Assembly: GCF_009720735.1 (NCBI RefSeq)
Contig: NZ_WNKU01000014.1
Span: 1 to 64,000 of the forward strand
Source of the DNA: Heliobacterium mobile
Lineage (GTDB): Bacteria > Bacillota > Desulfitobacteriia > Heliobacteriales > Heliobacteriaceae
Direction of reading: 5' to 3'
DNA length: 64,000 nucleotides
Part shown: positions 47,806-56,589 of the stretch, piece by piece
Layout: every line of letters begins with the position of its first letter
Position numbering within the stretch: position 1 is the stretch's first letter
Made by a program: the position numbers and the translations under genes
Notes under the pieces: model-generated
Told to the model about the DNA's origin: nothing
Database searches by the model: none
What the model saw: only the letters and a program-made list of their open reading frames with translations

Positions 47806-48438
47806 TGCTCTTATATCTCCGATTCGGTAAGAAGCGAATGGCTTATCGAAGGGAGCGGTAAAATGCCAATAGACGGAGGCTGCCAGAAGAGAAGCCAAGA
47901 CATCGCTAGGCCAGTGGACGCCGAGGTAAAGGCGGCTTATTGAAACGAGAAGGATGACAACCCCTGTGAATAGGGCACCCACCTTGCGATGGCGTTGACC
48001 TGTGAGCACAAAAACAACTGCCGGGAGCACCAACGCGATTCCGAGCGTATGTCCGGAAGGAAAAGAGGGACTTGCTTCCAGAGTCAGAGCTGGCACAACA
48101 TCGGGGCGAATTCGTCCAAAAAGATACTTCAAGGGAAAGTTCAATAATCCCCAAGCGACCAGACTAGACGTCAAAATTTGAAGGGAATAGATTTCGCCTT
48201 TTCTGATCCCGTAAAGACCTGCCAGGAGCGTCGCAGGTACAAGCACTTTGACGGAACTGAGGCAAGTGATGTAACCCATAAATTCGTTCAAATTGTCGCT
48301 TCGCCAGCGGGACATCGTAATAAGCCCCCAGGAATCGAAGTATCTGATGCCTTCTGGGAAGAACAGAATCAAGCCGCCCAAAAAAAGAAGCACCGCTGAT
48401 GTCACTGTAATCGCAAATGGAAATCGAGCAATAGGCAC
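47782..48438 (-). CDS. PAP2-family membrane phosphatase
   Basis: A 218-aa protein with about six membrane helices. All three PAP2 motifs are present: KYLFGRIRP, PSFPSGHT and SRLYLGVHWPSDV. It probably dephosphorylates undecaprenyl-PP or phosphatidate-type lipids; the substrate is not determined. GTG start at 48438, divergent from lexA. Confidence 0.92.
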   Translation of the reverse strand: MPIARFPFAITVTSAVLLFLGGLILFFPEGIRYFDSWGLITMSRWRSDNLNEFMGYITCLSSVKVLVPATLLAGLYGIRKGEIYSLQILTSSLVAWGLLNFPLKYLFGRIRPDVVPALTLEASPSFPSGHTLGIALVLPAVVFVLTGQRHRKVGALFTGVVILLVSISRLYLGVHWPSDVLASLLAASVYWHFTAPFDKPFASYRIGDIRAVIKGSNV

Positions 48439-48537
48439 GAGATCGCCTGCTTTCTATGTGCTCAAGATGTAAAAAACGTATCACATTGAATTAATTTCGT
48501 CGAAATGACGTCAGATCCTCTATCGAACAACAGATGC

Positions 48538-48567
48538 TTGTTTTTGGCAGAACGTATGTGCTAATAT
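48538..48567 (+). promoter_or_regulatory. lexA promoter with LexA box in the spacer
   Basis: ttgttt (48538-48543), 18-bp spacer, taatat (48562-48567). gaacgtatgtgc (48550-48561) in the spacer matches the Firmicute LexA core GAACnnnnGTTC with one change, as expected for autoregulation. Confidence 0.7.
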
Positions 48568-48586
48568 GAAAGAGGAGGTGGGGATC

Positions 48587-49219
48587 ATGAAGCTCACACC
48601 GAAAGAGCAAGCCGTCTATAACGTGATTAAAGAACATATTCGTGAAAAAGGTTATCCGCCGAGTGTACGGGAAATCGGCGAACAGATGGGATGGGCCTCT
48701 AGTTCGACTGTTCACATCTATCTAAAGCGTCTGGAAGAAAAGGGATACCTCCGCAAGGACCCGACCAAACCGCGTGCCATCGAACTGATTCCAGAACGGC
48801 AAGAGCGACTCGCCGAGAAAGGCCAAGAAAAAAGCCGCCTCGACTATGTACAGGTTCCTCTCGTAGGTGCCGTAGCAGCAGGGCAACCGATCTTGGCGAC
48901 CGAGTATGTGGAGGATTATCTGCCCCTTTCTCCCGATTATCTCGGCCAAGGCGATTTTTTCGGGTTAAAAGTCAGAGGAGACAGCATGATTGAGGCAGGC
49001 ATTTTCCACGGTGATACGGTGATTGTCCGTCGCCAGCCTGATGCGGCTAACGGGCAGATCGTGGTCGCCATGATGGATGAGGAAGCGACAGTGAAGCGCT
49101 TTTACAAAACAGCCGATCATGTTCGTCTGCAACCGGAGAACAGCGCCATGGAACCGATCATCGCTAGAGATGTCACTGTTTTAGGCAAAGTCGTCGCCGT
49201 CATGCGTCGATTACACTGA
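48587..49219 (+). CDS. lexA: SOS repressor LexA
   Basis: A 210-aa repressor-protease. The N-terminal HTH (YPPSVREIGEQMGWASSSTVH), the Ala-Gly cleavage site in VGAVAAGQP, catalytic Ser in RGDSMIEAG and Lys in EATVKRFY are all present. RecA-ssDNA triggers self-cleavage. ATG 48587 has agaggaggtgggg upstream; an in-frame ATG at 48566 precedes that RBS. Confidence 0.97.
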   Translation: MKLTPKEQAVYNVIKEHIREKGYPPSVREIGEQMGWASSSTVHIYLKRLEEKGYLRKDPTKPRAIELIPERQERLAEKGQEKSRLDYVQVPLVGAVAAGQPILATEYVEDYLPLSPDYLGQGDFFGLKVRGDSMIEAGIFHGDTVIVRRQPDAANGQIVVAMMDEEATVKRFYKTADHVRLQPENSAMEPIIARDVTVLGKVVAVMRRLH

Positions 49220-49221
49220 AC

Positions 49222-49250
49222 AAAAGCCACCGTCGCGCCACGGTGGCTTT
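49222..49250. terminator. Terminator between lexA and the small minus-strand gene
   Basis: 10-bp stem aaagccaccg/cggtggcttt with T run on the plus side and A run on the other. It can serve both convergent genes. Confidence 0.85.
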
Positions 49251-49255
49251 CAATG

Positions 49256-49456
49256 TTACAATAAGATACATTGGAATAGTTTGAGCAGTAAGTAGAAGAA
49301 GGAAAAACCGAAAATACCGTAAATGATTTGCATCTCCCGAAGTGATTCGTCCGCTTCGAGACACTGTCGGACTACACTTACCACTGAAGTCCGGCCTTTT
49401 TTCCTCGACGAAAGGGATCGGGCAGTCGGTACCTGTACATAACCGGTTGCTTCCAT
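49256..49456 (-). CDS. SOS-regulated small tail-anchored membrane protein
   Basis: 66 aa from ATG 49456, RBS aaaggag. N-terminal ~40 residues are polar and basic (SLSSRKKGRTS). One C-terminal membrane helix spans ~44-66 (IIYGIFGFSFFYLLLKL). No LysM domain. The promoter carries two LexA boxes and the gene is beside lexA. In Bacillus, the lexA neighbour yneA is an SOS-induced division inhibitor, so a similar role is a reasonable hypothesis without sequence homology. Start at the in-frame ATG 49483 is less likely because it precedes the RBS. Confidence 0.75.
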   Translation of the reverse strand: MEATGYVQVPTARSLSSRKKGRTSVVSVVRQCLEADESLREMQIIYGIFGFSFFYLLLKLFQCILL

Positions 49457-49475
49457 AATTCTACACGCTCCTTTG

Positions 49476-49523
49476 GAACTCATGTTCTAATTATAGAATA
49501 TGAAACATGTGTTCCAATGTCAA
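49476..49523 (-). promoter_or_regulatory. Double-LexA-box SOS promoter
   Basis: On the minus strand: -35 ttgaca (49518-49523), 17-bp spacer, -10 tattct (49495-49500). One LexA box, gaacatgagttc (49476-49487), has both perfect half sites and lies at the start point. A second, gaacacatgttt (one mismatch), lies in the spacer (about 49503-49514). A plus-strand promoter ttccaa-17-tacaat (49512-49540) for the metallopeptidase overlaps it and may share control. Confidence 0.82.
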
Positions 49524-49559
49524 GCCGGTTTTTCTACAATTTTCGCAATGAGGTCATCC

Positions 49560-50363
49560 ATGCCAGTAAGAGAATTATTCATCCACCAAAACAAGGTTCC
49601 TGTGACTGTAGAAAAGAGCAAGCGATTGCGCAGTGTGAGCATGCGCATTTCCCCTCAAGGTTTGCTCGTTCGGGGACCGACCAGCCTCACAGAGGAAGAG
49701 ATCCAGCAGTTCATCCGTGAAAAGGAGCGCTGGATCAGCCGCCATTGGACCCGCTTCTCCCTGGAAGGTCAGCGGCGAGCAAAAGCGATAGAAGAAAAGC
49801 GACTGTTCTTTTACGGTAAGCCTTATCGTCTGGTATTGTCACTGGAAGAAAAACCGATACCCTTACGAGAGCGAGTCCATTTCTCTGGCAACCAACTTGT
49901 TTTGCACATCGAGCAGTCAAAGGAAAAGGACTGGCAAAAAGAACTAAGAGAGTGGTTCCTTTTTCAAGCGAAGGTGGTCATTGGAAAGCGCTTAGCCGAG
50001 ATTGCGCAGCACCTTCGATGTCAATACGGCACGGTGACGATTCGAGACCAAAAAACACGCTGGGGTAGTTGTTCTTCTCGAAAGAACCTGTCTTTCAACT
50101 GGCGTCTTGTGGCCATGCCGCCGAAGGTGCTCGACTATGTCATCATTCACGAACTATGTCATCTAAAAGAGATGAACCATTCTTCGAAATTCTGGTCTGC
50201 AGTTGGGCAGATCATACCGGATTATATGGTTCATCGCCAATGGTTGAAAGAGCACGGCAAAGAGATGACCTATATCCTCGACGAGGATTTTTTGCCGGGA
50301 CAGCAGGGGGAAAACCCCTTGCCATCGAAAAGAGGTAGTGGTAAAGGAAAAAGGAACGGTTAG
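49560..50363 (+). CDS. YgjP-type metallopeptidase (M48/WLM-like)
   Basis: A 267-aa protein of the former DUF45 family. The zinc motif HELCHLKEMNHSSKFW (HExxH plus downstream His) and upstream TRWGSCSSRKNLSFNWRL are diagnostic. Cellular target unknown. Start ATG 49560 has a weak gaggt; the frame extends to 49500 through the SOS promoter, which I reject. The upstream promoter overlaps a LexA box. Confidence 0.9.
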   Translation: MPVRELFIHQNKVPVTVEKSKRLRSVSMRISPQGLLVRGPTSLTEEEIQQFIREKERWISRHWTRFSLEGQRRAKAIEEKRLFFYGKPYRLVLSLEEKPIPLRERVHFSGNQLVLHIEQSKEKDWQKELREWFLFQAKVVIGKRLAEIAQHLRCQYGTVTIRDQKTRWGSCSSRKNLSFNWRLVAMPPKVLDYVIIHELCHLKEMNHSSKFWSAVGQIIPDYMVHRQWLKEHGKEMTYILDEDFLPGQQGENPLPSKRGSGKGKRNG

Positions 50364-50378
50364 GGGAGCGCGCCGGGC

Positions 50379-51017
50379 ATGGGGGGGGACTTATTGGAAG
50401 TTGAATCCATGATTGAACGTTTCAAGGCGGGAGATATCGAAGGTCTTCGGCTCATCTACGAGCGCTGTTATAAACCGGTATATCAAGCTGCCTTCTTCGT
50501 CACCCGCGATGCCGGGTTAGCGGAAGACGTGACCCATGATGTCTTCCTGAAGCTTGGAGAAAAAATCGATCAACTTCGAGAGCCATCCAAGCTGGAAGCC
50601 TGGTTGTGTCAGATGGCTGCCAATACAGCCCGGGATTTGCTTCGCCGTCGTGTACGCAGTGTTCTTTGTGCGGAAGTCAGGGAAAACGCTACGGAAATGA
50701 CAGGAGATTCACCGGAATCGGCCGCCTTGGAGGAGGAGGAACGAGCACTCATCCGCCGCTGTGTCAGCGATTTGCCTCAGGAATACCGCAGTGTCATCTA
50801 TCTCAAATATTACCGAGACCAGACGATAGAGCAGATCAGTTCTGCCTTGGACATCCCTTCCGGGAGTGTGAAGTCACGTCTCAGCCGTGCAAAACAAAGA
50901 ATTAAAAAATGGCTGGAACGGGATGGACAAATCAAACGTCATAGTGTAGAAGATATAAATAATGAAACTATTGGCAGGATCGCCGAATTTGGAAAGGAGA
51001 ATACATACCATGAGTGA
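50379..51017 (+). CDS. ECF-type RNA polymerase sigma factor
   Basis: A ~212-aa group IV sigma factor. Region 2: VYQAAFFVTRDAGLAEDVTHDVFLKL. Region 4: LPQEYRSVIYLKYYRDQTIEQIS and GSVKSRLSRAKQRIKKWL. A ~25-residue C-terminal tail extends beyond region 4. The start is ATG 50379 or TTG 50394. A membrane anti-sigma candidate is encoded two genes on, with a small Cys protein between, overlapping by 8 bp. Confidence 0.93.
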   Translation: MGGDLLEVESMIERFKAGDIEGLRLIYERCYKPVYQAAFFVTRDAGLAEDVTHDVFLKLGEKIDQLREPSKLEAWLCQMAANTARDLLRRRVRSVLCAEVRENATEMTGDSPESAALEEEERALIRRCVSDLPQEYRSVIYLKYYRDQTIEQISSALDIPSGSVKSRLSRAKQRIKKWLERDGQIKRHSVEDINNETIGRIAEFGKENTYHE

Positions 51018-51213
51018 TGTTACAGAGAAGTGCCCAATTTACGCCTATATCGAAGTCAAATTCGCCGAGGATGTCTCTTTTTTAGAGAACTATCACGGAA
51101 TGCCTCAATGGGAAGCCATCTGCACCACCATCTGCCCGGAAGTACTCGGTCATTACGAAGCTTTGGCCGACGGACGCTGCGCTGTTCGTGCACGTATGCT
51201 GCGCATCCAATAA
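51010..51213 (+). CDS. Small Cys-containing protein in the ECF operon
   Basis: Not recognised. 67 aa from ATG 51010, which overlaps the sigma stop and follows aaaggag. Contains four Cys: TEKCPIYAY, AICTTICPEV and GRCAVRA. The spacing could hold a metal or a redox disulfide. Its place between sigma and anti-sigma suggests a regulatory or sensing role (inference). Confidence 0.72.
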   Translation: MSDVTEKCPIYAYIEVKFAEDVSFLENYHGMPQWEAICTTICPEVLGHYEALADGRCAVRARMLRIQ

Positions 51214-51249
51214 GCCGTTGTCCAGACGGGACGGAGGGGTCGATGCATA

Positions 51250-52275
51250 ATGAATAAATGGTCAGAGCCTTTTCTAGACCAACGCATTGAAGAGGCTGTC
51301 CGTGAAATGGTAGAAAATAGCCCCACTCCGGACTTGGAAGCGTCATGGTCGAAATTTGAACAGAAGCTGCAGGAGCGTCCAGTACCGACAAAGCCGTCTG
51401 TAAAGGGTCCGGCCAAACATTGGCAATGGGCCGTCGCTGCAGCAGCTGCTTTATTGATTGGAAGCTCACTTGCAGTTGGTTTGCCCGGACGCCACGGTGA
51501 TGAACAAAAGGTAGCCAGCCTTTCCAGCAACGTTGTCGCCGGATCAGCAACTACGGCTAAAACAGAAGCGGCGAAAAGTACACCGGAACCGTCTGGCGAT
51601 GCTTCCGGTATCTTGTCCTCAGTAAACCAAAGTAACCAGAGTCCGGTGGAGGCTTTCCCATTAACGACGCAACCAGCCCCGGAAGCTGAAAAATCACCTG
51701 CGAGCCCTACTGACACCTCAAAAGCGACAGTATCGATCGCGGAGAACAAAACCAGCTTACCTCCAAAGGCAGAGGAACCTCCTTCGGCTTCGGCGATTCA
51801 GAAGGATGTACCGTTACTTGCATCTGCTTCGGCAGATAAACCGGCGGTAAACGAGGAGAGCAGCCTCCGGATGGGGATTATGGCCATGGCGGAGCAACCG
51901 CAGGCAAAAAGGGCGCTTAAGCAAGCGAAGACGATAAGCCTAGAACTGGAGTATATTCCAGCTGGATATCAATTGGTAGCGAGTTCTGAATCGGAAAAAA
52001 CGACGGAGAATACAAAAGAATTACGTTATAAGGGAACAGGTTCGACCTATTTTCGATTGTCTGCCACAGCAGATCCATCTGTTGAATCGCAGTCGACGAT
52101 CACCCGAGAGAACCGTTCTGTCGAGAAAATGACGATCCAAGGTTGTCCCGGTGAACTTGTTTTCGGTAAAGACGGTGTTGTCCTGATCGACTGGGTGCGG
52201 GACGGCGTTTACTACCGGTTGGAAGGGAACTTACCCAAAGACGAAGCAGAAAAAGTGGCACAACATATAAAATAG
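51250..52275 (+). CDS. Membrane anti-sigma factor with DUF4367-like C-terminus
   Basis: A 341-aa protein. The N-terminal ~55 residues are cytoplasmic. One membrane helix (~57-76, WQWAVAAAAALLIGSSLAVG) is followed by ~120 residues of Ala/Pro/Ser/Glu-rich linker. A C-terminal domain (~225-341, YIPAGYQLVASSE, VVLIDWVRDGVYYRLEG) resembles DUF4367/MucB-like sensor domains. It most likely binds the ECF sigma factor and releases it on a surface signal. The N-terminal part lacks an obvious zinc-finger motif. Confidence 0.85.
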   Translation: MNKWSEPFLDQRIEEAVREMVENSPTPDLEASWSKFEQKLQERPVPTKPSVKGPAKHWQWAVAAAAALLIGSSLAVGLPGRHGDEQKVASLSSNVVAGSATTAKTEAAKSTPEPSGDASGILSSVNQSNQSPVEAFPLTTQPAPEAEKSPASPTDTSKATVSIAENKTSLPPKAEEPPSASAIQKDVPLLASASADKPAVNEESSLRMGIMAMAEQPQAKRALKQAKTISLELEYIPAGYQLVASSESEKTTENTKELRYKGTGSTYFRLSATADPSVESQSTITRENRSVEKMTIQGCPGELVFGKDGVVLIDWVRDGVYYRLEGNLPKDEAEKVAQHIK

Positions 52276-52288
52276 TAACTATTACTAG

Positions 52289-52317
52289 TTGACAAGAATT
52301 GCATTATCGTTCACAAT
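52289..52317 (+). promoter_or_regulatory. Promoter of the flavodiiron gene
   Basis: ttgaca (52289-52294), 17-bp spacer, cacaat (52312-52317), ~55 nt before the ATG. Confidence 0.65.
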
Positions 52318-52370
52318 AAATCCAGATCGATATTTTGGGTTAAACACCCCGACAACTTGAGGAGGGTACC

Positions 52371-53531
52371 ATGCGTCCGACCAAAATCAAAGACGACATC
52401 TATTGGGTGGGTGCAATCGATTGGGATCTACGCGATTTTCACGGTTACCTAACCCAACGCGGTTCAAGTTATAACGCCTATTTGATCATCGATGAAAAAA
52501 TCACCCTCGTTGATACGGTGAAACATTATCTCGTCGACGAGATGATCGACCGGATTCGTCACATCATCGATCCGGCCAAGATCGATTATATCGTCTGTAA
52601 CCATGTGGAAATGGATCACTCCGGCGGGATCCCGCGTATTATGGAACTGGCTCCGAATGCCACTATCGTCACATCGCCGAATGGCCAACGGGGACTCAAT
52701 AGCCATTACAAAAAAGATTGGAATTACAAAATCGTCAAGTCCGGCGATACGCTCAACTTAGGTAAGCGGAATTTATCCTTTGTCTTGACGCAGATGGTTC
52801 ACTGGCCCGATAACATGGTTAGTTACCTGGCCGAAGATAAAATCCTCTTTTCCAACGATGCTTTTGGCCAGCACATCGCCTCGACGGAGCGCTTTGATGA
52901 CCAACTGTCGCTTCATTTGGTCATGGACGAAGCCAAAAAATATTACGCCAACATCGTCCTGCCTTATGGGGCTCAGGTTCAAAATGCCCTCAAAGCCGTC
53001 GACGGTCTGGAAATAGATGTGATCGCCACCAGCCATGGCATCATCTGGCGCAGCCACATTGCAGAGATCATCGAGGAGTACCACAAATGGTCACTCAACG
53101 AAACAGAACCGAAAGCGCTGATCGTTTTTGACACGATGTGGGAATCGACCCGGAAAATCGCCCATGCCATCAACCGGGCCTTTGAACACAAAGGCATTGA
53201 TACGAAGATACTGAACTTGAAACACAACCATATCTCCGATATCATGACAGAACTGATCACGGCTAAATACGTCTGTGTCGGTTCACCCACCTTGAACAAC
53301 AACATGCTTCCCAGTGTGGCCGCTTTTCTCACCTACATGAGAGGCCTGGCACCGAAGCACCGCGTCGGCCTTGCTTTCGGCTCTTATGGATGGGGAGGTC
53401 AGAGCGTAGGTCAAGTGGAAGAATCCATGAAAACGGCCGGCTTTGACATGCTCGAACAAGTCAAAGTGCAATACATTCCCGACGAAAAAGCCCTCGACGA
53501 GATCACGGCTCGCGTAGAAGCCCTTTTGTAA
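52371..53531 (+). CDS. fprA: Flavodiiron protein (FprA-type O2/NO reductase)
   Basis: A 386-aa enzyme that detoxifies oxygen or nitric oxide in anaerobes. N-terminal diiron beta-lactamase domain: ligands in HVEMDHSGG, a conserved H in MVHWPDNM, SNDAFGQH and SHGIIWRSH. C-terminal flavodoxin domain (~255-386): FDTMWESTRKIAHAI and SYGWGGQSV. No rubredoxin domain is fused. Transcribed alone, with RBS gaggagg and a strong terminator. Confidence 0.96.
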   Translation: MRPTKIKDDIYWVGAIDWDLRDFHGYLTQRGSSYNAYLIIDEKITLVDTVKHYLVDEMIDRIRHIIDPAKIDYIVCNHVEMDHSGGIPRIMELAPNATIVTSPNGQRGLNSHYKKDWNYKIVKSGDTLNLGKRNLSFVLTQMVHWPDNMVSYLAEDKILFSNDAFGQHIASTERFDDQLSLHLVMDEAKKYYANIVLPYGAQVQNALKAVDGLEIDVIATSHGIIWRSHIAEIIEEYHKWSLNETEPKALIVFDTMWESTRKIAHAINRAFEHKGIDTKILNLKHNHISDIMTELITAKYVCVGSPTLNNNMLPSVAAFLTYMRGLAPKHRVGLAFGSYGWGGQSVGQVEESMKTAGFDMLEQVKVQYIPDEKALDEITARVEALL

Positions 53532-53540
53532 ATATGAATG

Positions 53541-53579
53541 AAAAGCACCCCTTACCGTATGGTGAGGGGTGCTTTTTTG
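53541..53579. terminator. Bidirectional terminator after fprA
   Basis: 16-bp stem with core agcaccccttacc/ggtgaggggtgct and a 4-nt loop, A run left and T run right. It serves convergent fprA and the HD-GYP gene. Confidence 0.92.
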
Positions 53580-53596
53580 CAAAAACATGGGATAAG

Positions 53597-54664
53597 TCAG
53601 CTTACGTATTGCATGTCCGTCAGTAAGATATCTTTGCTGTCGAGATCGACGGCCAGCATCGTCGGCAAACATTCTTGTTCTTGTAAGGGAGGGAGCAGTC
53701 TAATTTTAGGCCGGAAAGGATAGGAAGCTTCCGTATCGACGACGACACCCACTTTCCCGTCGGGAAACTGGATCCGGGAACCGATCGGGTAAACGGCGAT
53801 ATTGTCACTTAGGGCGGTAACCACTCTCGGGTTAAAGCAGATACCGGAAAGGGCATGAATCTGTTTTAAGGCTTGGCAAGGTTGCATGCGGGAACGATAG
53901 GGACGCTCGTTCGTCAAGGCATCATAGACATCGACGACCGAAAGGATCTGGGCGAACTCGTGGATCTCATCACCTTTTAGCCTGCGAGGATAGCCATTGC
54001 CATCCCACCGTTCGTGATGTTGAAATGCACAGTGAGCGACAGTGATGTTCAAAAAGCCATTTTTACGAATCCATTCAAAACCGTTTTCCGGATGTGTTTC
54101 CACCAGATGACGTTGTCCCGGGGAAAGGGGATCGCGATGTCTCAATTCCAGATCGGGAATGAACAAGTATCCGATATCATGGAGCAGTGCACCCAAAGCG
54201 AAATCTTTTAAGCGCATGGGTTTAATACCTAGGGCAATGGCTGTGCGAATAGCCAGTACGGCGACATTGAACGTATGGGCGGCTAAGTACGTTTCCGGTA
54301 GGCGAACATCCATGTGATGAACCGGGGAATGATACCCCTGTACTTCATTGACGATGCTACTGGCTAACGTATCCAACTGCCGGATATCTAGAGTTCCCTT
54401 TTTCTTCTGAACTTGTTCAAACTGCTGATGGAGAAAAAATACGCTGTCAACGCGCATTTTTTCTGGAACAGCCCTCGGAAGAGGCAGTGAACCGATCACA
54501 GGATCCTCTACATAGATGAAAGGAAGATTCAAGCTCTGAATTCGCCGGATCGTTGTTTCGGTCAGTTTTACCCCTTCTACGAGCAGAACCCGTCCATCTG
54601 GGGTGTACAAGGTTTGACCGAGAGTCAGCCCAGGAATCACTTTAAGGGTCTCTACGGGTAGCAT
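53597..54664 (-). CDS. HD-GYP domain protein (c-di-GMP phosphodiesterase)
   Basis: A 355-aa protein from ATG 54664 (MLPVETLKVIPG), with gaaggtgg upstream; a longer frame to 54742 lacks an RBS. The HD-GYP domain (~130-310) is complete: LLHDIGYLFIP, HPENGFEWI, HHERWDGNGYP and VVDVYDALT. It should hydrolyse c-di-GMP, opposing the cyclase at 27.7 kb. The N-terminal ~100 residues are a DUF3391-like segment; a PilZ-like end (VGVVVDTEASYPFRPKIRLL) follows the HD-GYP core. Confidence 0.92.
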   Translation of the reverse strand: MLPVETLKVIPGLTLGQTLYTPDGRVLLVEGVKLTETTIRRIQSLNLPFIYVEDPVIGSLPLPRAVPEKMRVDSVFFLHQQFEQVQKKKGTLDIRQLDTLASSIVNEVQGYHSPVHHMDVRLPETYLAAHTFNVAVLAIRTAIALGIKPMRLKDFALGALLHDIGYLFIPDLELRHRDPLSPGQRHLVETHPENGFEWIRKNGFLNITVAHCAFQHHERWDGNGYPRRLKGDEIHEFAQILSVVDVYDALTNERPYRSRMQPCQALKQIHALSGICFNPRVVTALSDNIAVYPIGSRIQFPDGKVGVVVDTEASYPFRPKIRLLPPLQEQECLPTMLAVDLDSKDILLTDMQYVS

Positions 54665-54845
54665 GTGGGGCCACCTTCTTTCCTCTGATGACACAAGTGA
54701 CCTGAAAATAGATGACATAAAAAAATTCGCATAATCTATCAATCTATCTCTAGCTCAATTATACAAAATAATGGATAAGTCTTGTAGTAGTATTTAATAT
54801 TCATAGAATCTTACGTCTAATCACTCATCTTTTTCTACAAGAACT

Positions 54846-56459
54846 TTATCGGGGCGATTTTTCGAGGATCAGCTTGTCCACATCGATATCTGCATCCCGC
54901 TCACTTTTTTGACCTGCATGGGAAGTACGTTGCCTGATTCGAATCGTCGGAAGGGTGAGAGCGATGAAGATGCTGGCCGCCGTGGCGGAGGCTGATACCC
55001 AGAAGACTTTATGAATCGATAGGGCCAAAGAGGATTTGATCACCGGTTCAATGGCAGAACGAAATGCAGCTGGCAGACGGGCCATGGCATCGCTCTGCAA
55101 GAGCATGGAAAACAAGGATTGAGGATTACTGTTTAGCAAGGCTCGAATCGGTTCCACTAGTGCTGCCGGGGCTTGGTCTAACAGCGGCAACAAGTCCTGC
55201 CTGAGCAAATTCCCCGAATAATAGTTCATGACAGCACCGAAGAGAGCGACACCAAAGGTTCCTCCGATGGAACGAAAAAGTTGTCCCGACGATGTAACTA
55301 CGCCGAGCATGGTGCGTGGAAAGATTTCCTGCAAGGCGATGGTGAGCACGGGCATGACCAATCCAAGACCAAAACCGATGATGCTTAAGACGAAGGACGC
55401 ATTCCAGCGGGTCGTATGGAGGCCTAACGTCGTTACGAGAATTGAGCCGGCTGTTAAAATCAAAAGTCCCACAAGGATTTGCGGCTTCACACCAAAGCGG
55501 CGAAGGGAAAAACCTCCGACTGTACTGGACAGCACCATAGAAAGCATCATCGGTGTCATCGACGTTCCGGCTTGGGAAGCAGATACTCCGATCACCCCTT
55601 GCATGAATAAGGGCATAAACATGATGGCGCCAAACATGCCCATGGACATGAGAAAACCGATCAAGTTGAGCGTCACATAAGCGCGGTTTGAAAACAGGGA
55701 AAGCGGTAAAATGGGCTCTTCAGCTCTTTTTTCAGCCCTTAGGAAGAAGGCCAGAAACAGAGCAAAGATACCTAAAAGGCTGATGATCTTCCAGGAAAAC
55801 CAGGGATACTTAGTTCCCCCGAAAGAAAGGGCCAGCAGCAGACTGACCATGCTGATCGTGAAGGTGACAATACCGGTATAGTCGATACGGGCTTGTCCTT
55901 TAACTGCTTCATGGCGAAGCCCGAGCCAGATGAATAGAGAGGCGAGCAAGCCGAAAGGGAGATTGATATAGAAGACCCATTGCCAGGCCAAGTGGTCCAC
56001 AAACCATCCGCCTATTTGTGGCCCGATAATTGATGATAAGCCGAAAATACCTCCAAAGACCCCCTGGAATTTAGCCCGCTCTTCACCGGTGAAGATGTCT
56101 CCAATGATGATCATGGCCATCGGCATCATAATACCGCCGCCGATCCCTTGTAAAGCCCGGTAGAGAATCAATTGTTCCATCGTGCCGGCCAAACCACAAA
56201 GGGCAGAGCTTAACATAAAAATCCCTAGCCCTGTTAGGTAGATCGGTTTTCGCCCGTAAAGATCGGCCAGTTTGCCTGCGATAGGAACGACGATGGTGGA
56301 ACTGAGCATATAAGAGGTAGCCAGCCAAGCCATGAGTTGAAAACCGCCGAGTTGGGCGATGATGGTGGGCATGGCCGTAGAGGTAACGGTCTGGTCGAGG
56401 GCACCGAAGAACATAGCTAGGAAGAGTCCTGTAAGAAGGATCTTGCGGTTCTTTTGCAT
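54846..56459 (-). CDS. MFS multidrug exporter, DHA2 (EmrB/QacA) family
   Basis: A 537-aa 14-helix drug/proton antiporter. The DHA2 signature FGALDQTVTSTAMPTI is in helix 1, GKLADLYGRKP in the loop 2-3, and YRALQGIGGGIMMPMA near helix 4. The cytoplasmic C-terminus is acidic. The substrate cannot be told. Start ATG 56459 is preceded by aaaggact, a weak RBS. Divergent from the ATPase/GTPase operon across 259 bp. Confidence 0.93.
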   Translation of the reverse strand: MQKNRKILLTGLFLAMFFGALDQTVTSTAMPTIIAQLGGFQLMAWLATSYMLSSTIVVPIAGKLADLYGRKPIYLTGLGIFMLSSALCGLAGTMEQLILYRALQGIGGGIMMPMAMIIIGDIFTGEERAKFQGVFGGIFGLSSIIGPQIGGWFVDHLAWQWVFYINLPFGLLASLFIWLGLRHEAVKGQARIDYTGIVTFTISMVSLLLALSFGGTKYPWFSWKIISLLGIFALFLAFFLRAEKRAEEPILPLSLFSNRAYVTLNLIGFLMSMGMFGAIMFMPLFMQGVIGVSASQAGTSMTPMMLSMVLSSTVGGFSLRRFGVKPQILVGLLILTAGSILVTTLGLHTTRWNASFVLSIIGFGLGLVMPVLTIALQEIFPRTMLGVVTSSGQLFRSIGGTFGVALFGAVMNYYSGNLLRQDLLPLLDQAPAALVEPIRALLNSNPQSLFSMLLQSDAMARLPAAFRSAIEPVIKSSLALSIHKVFWVSASATAASIFIALTLPTIRIRQRTSHAGQKSERDADIDVDKLILEKSPR

Positions 56460-56589
56460 GACGACAGTCCTTTCTTAAGAAAAGTGCAGTTGTTCATAGA
56501 TTACCCATCGATAAGTTCAGTCAAAAATAGTTGCCTCCACACCGTAGTTCAGTAAAGATTCAAGTAGATGATCCCTGTAAAAATGTACC

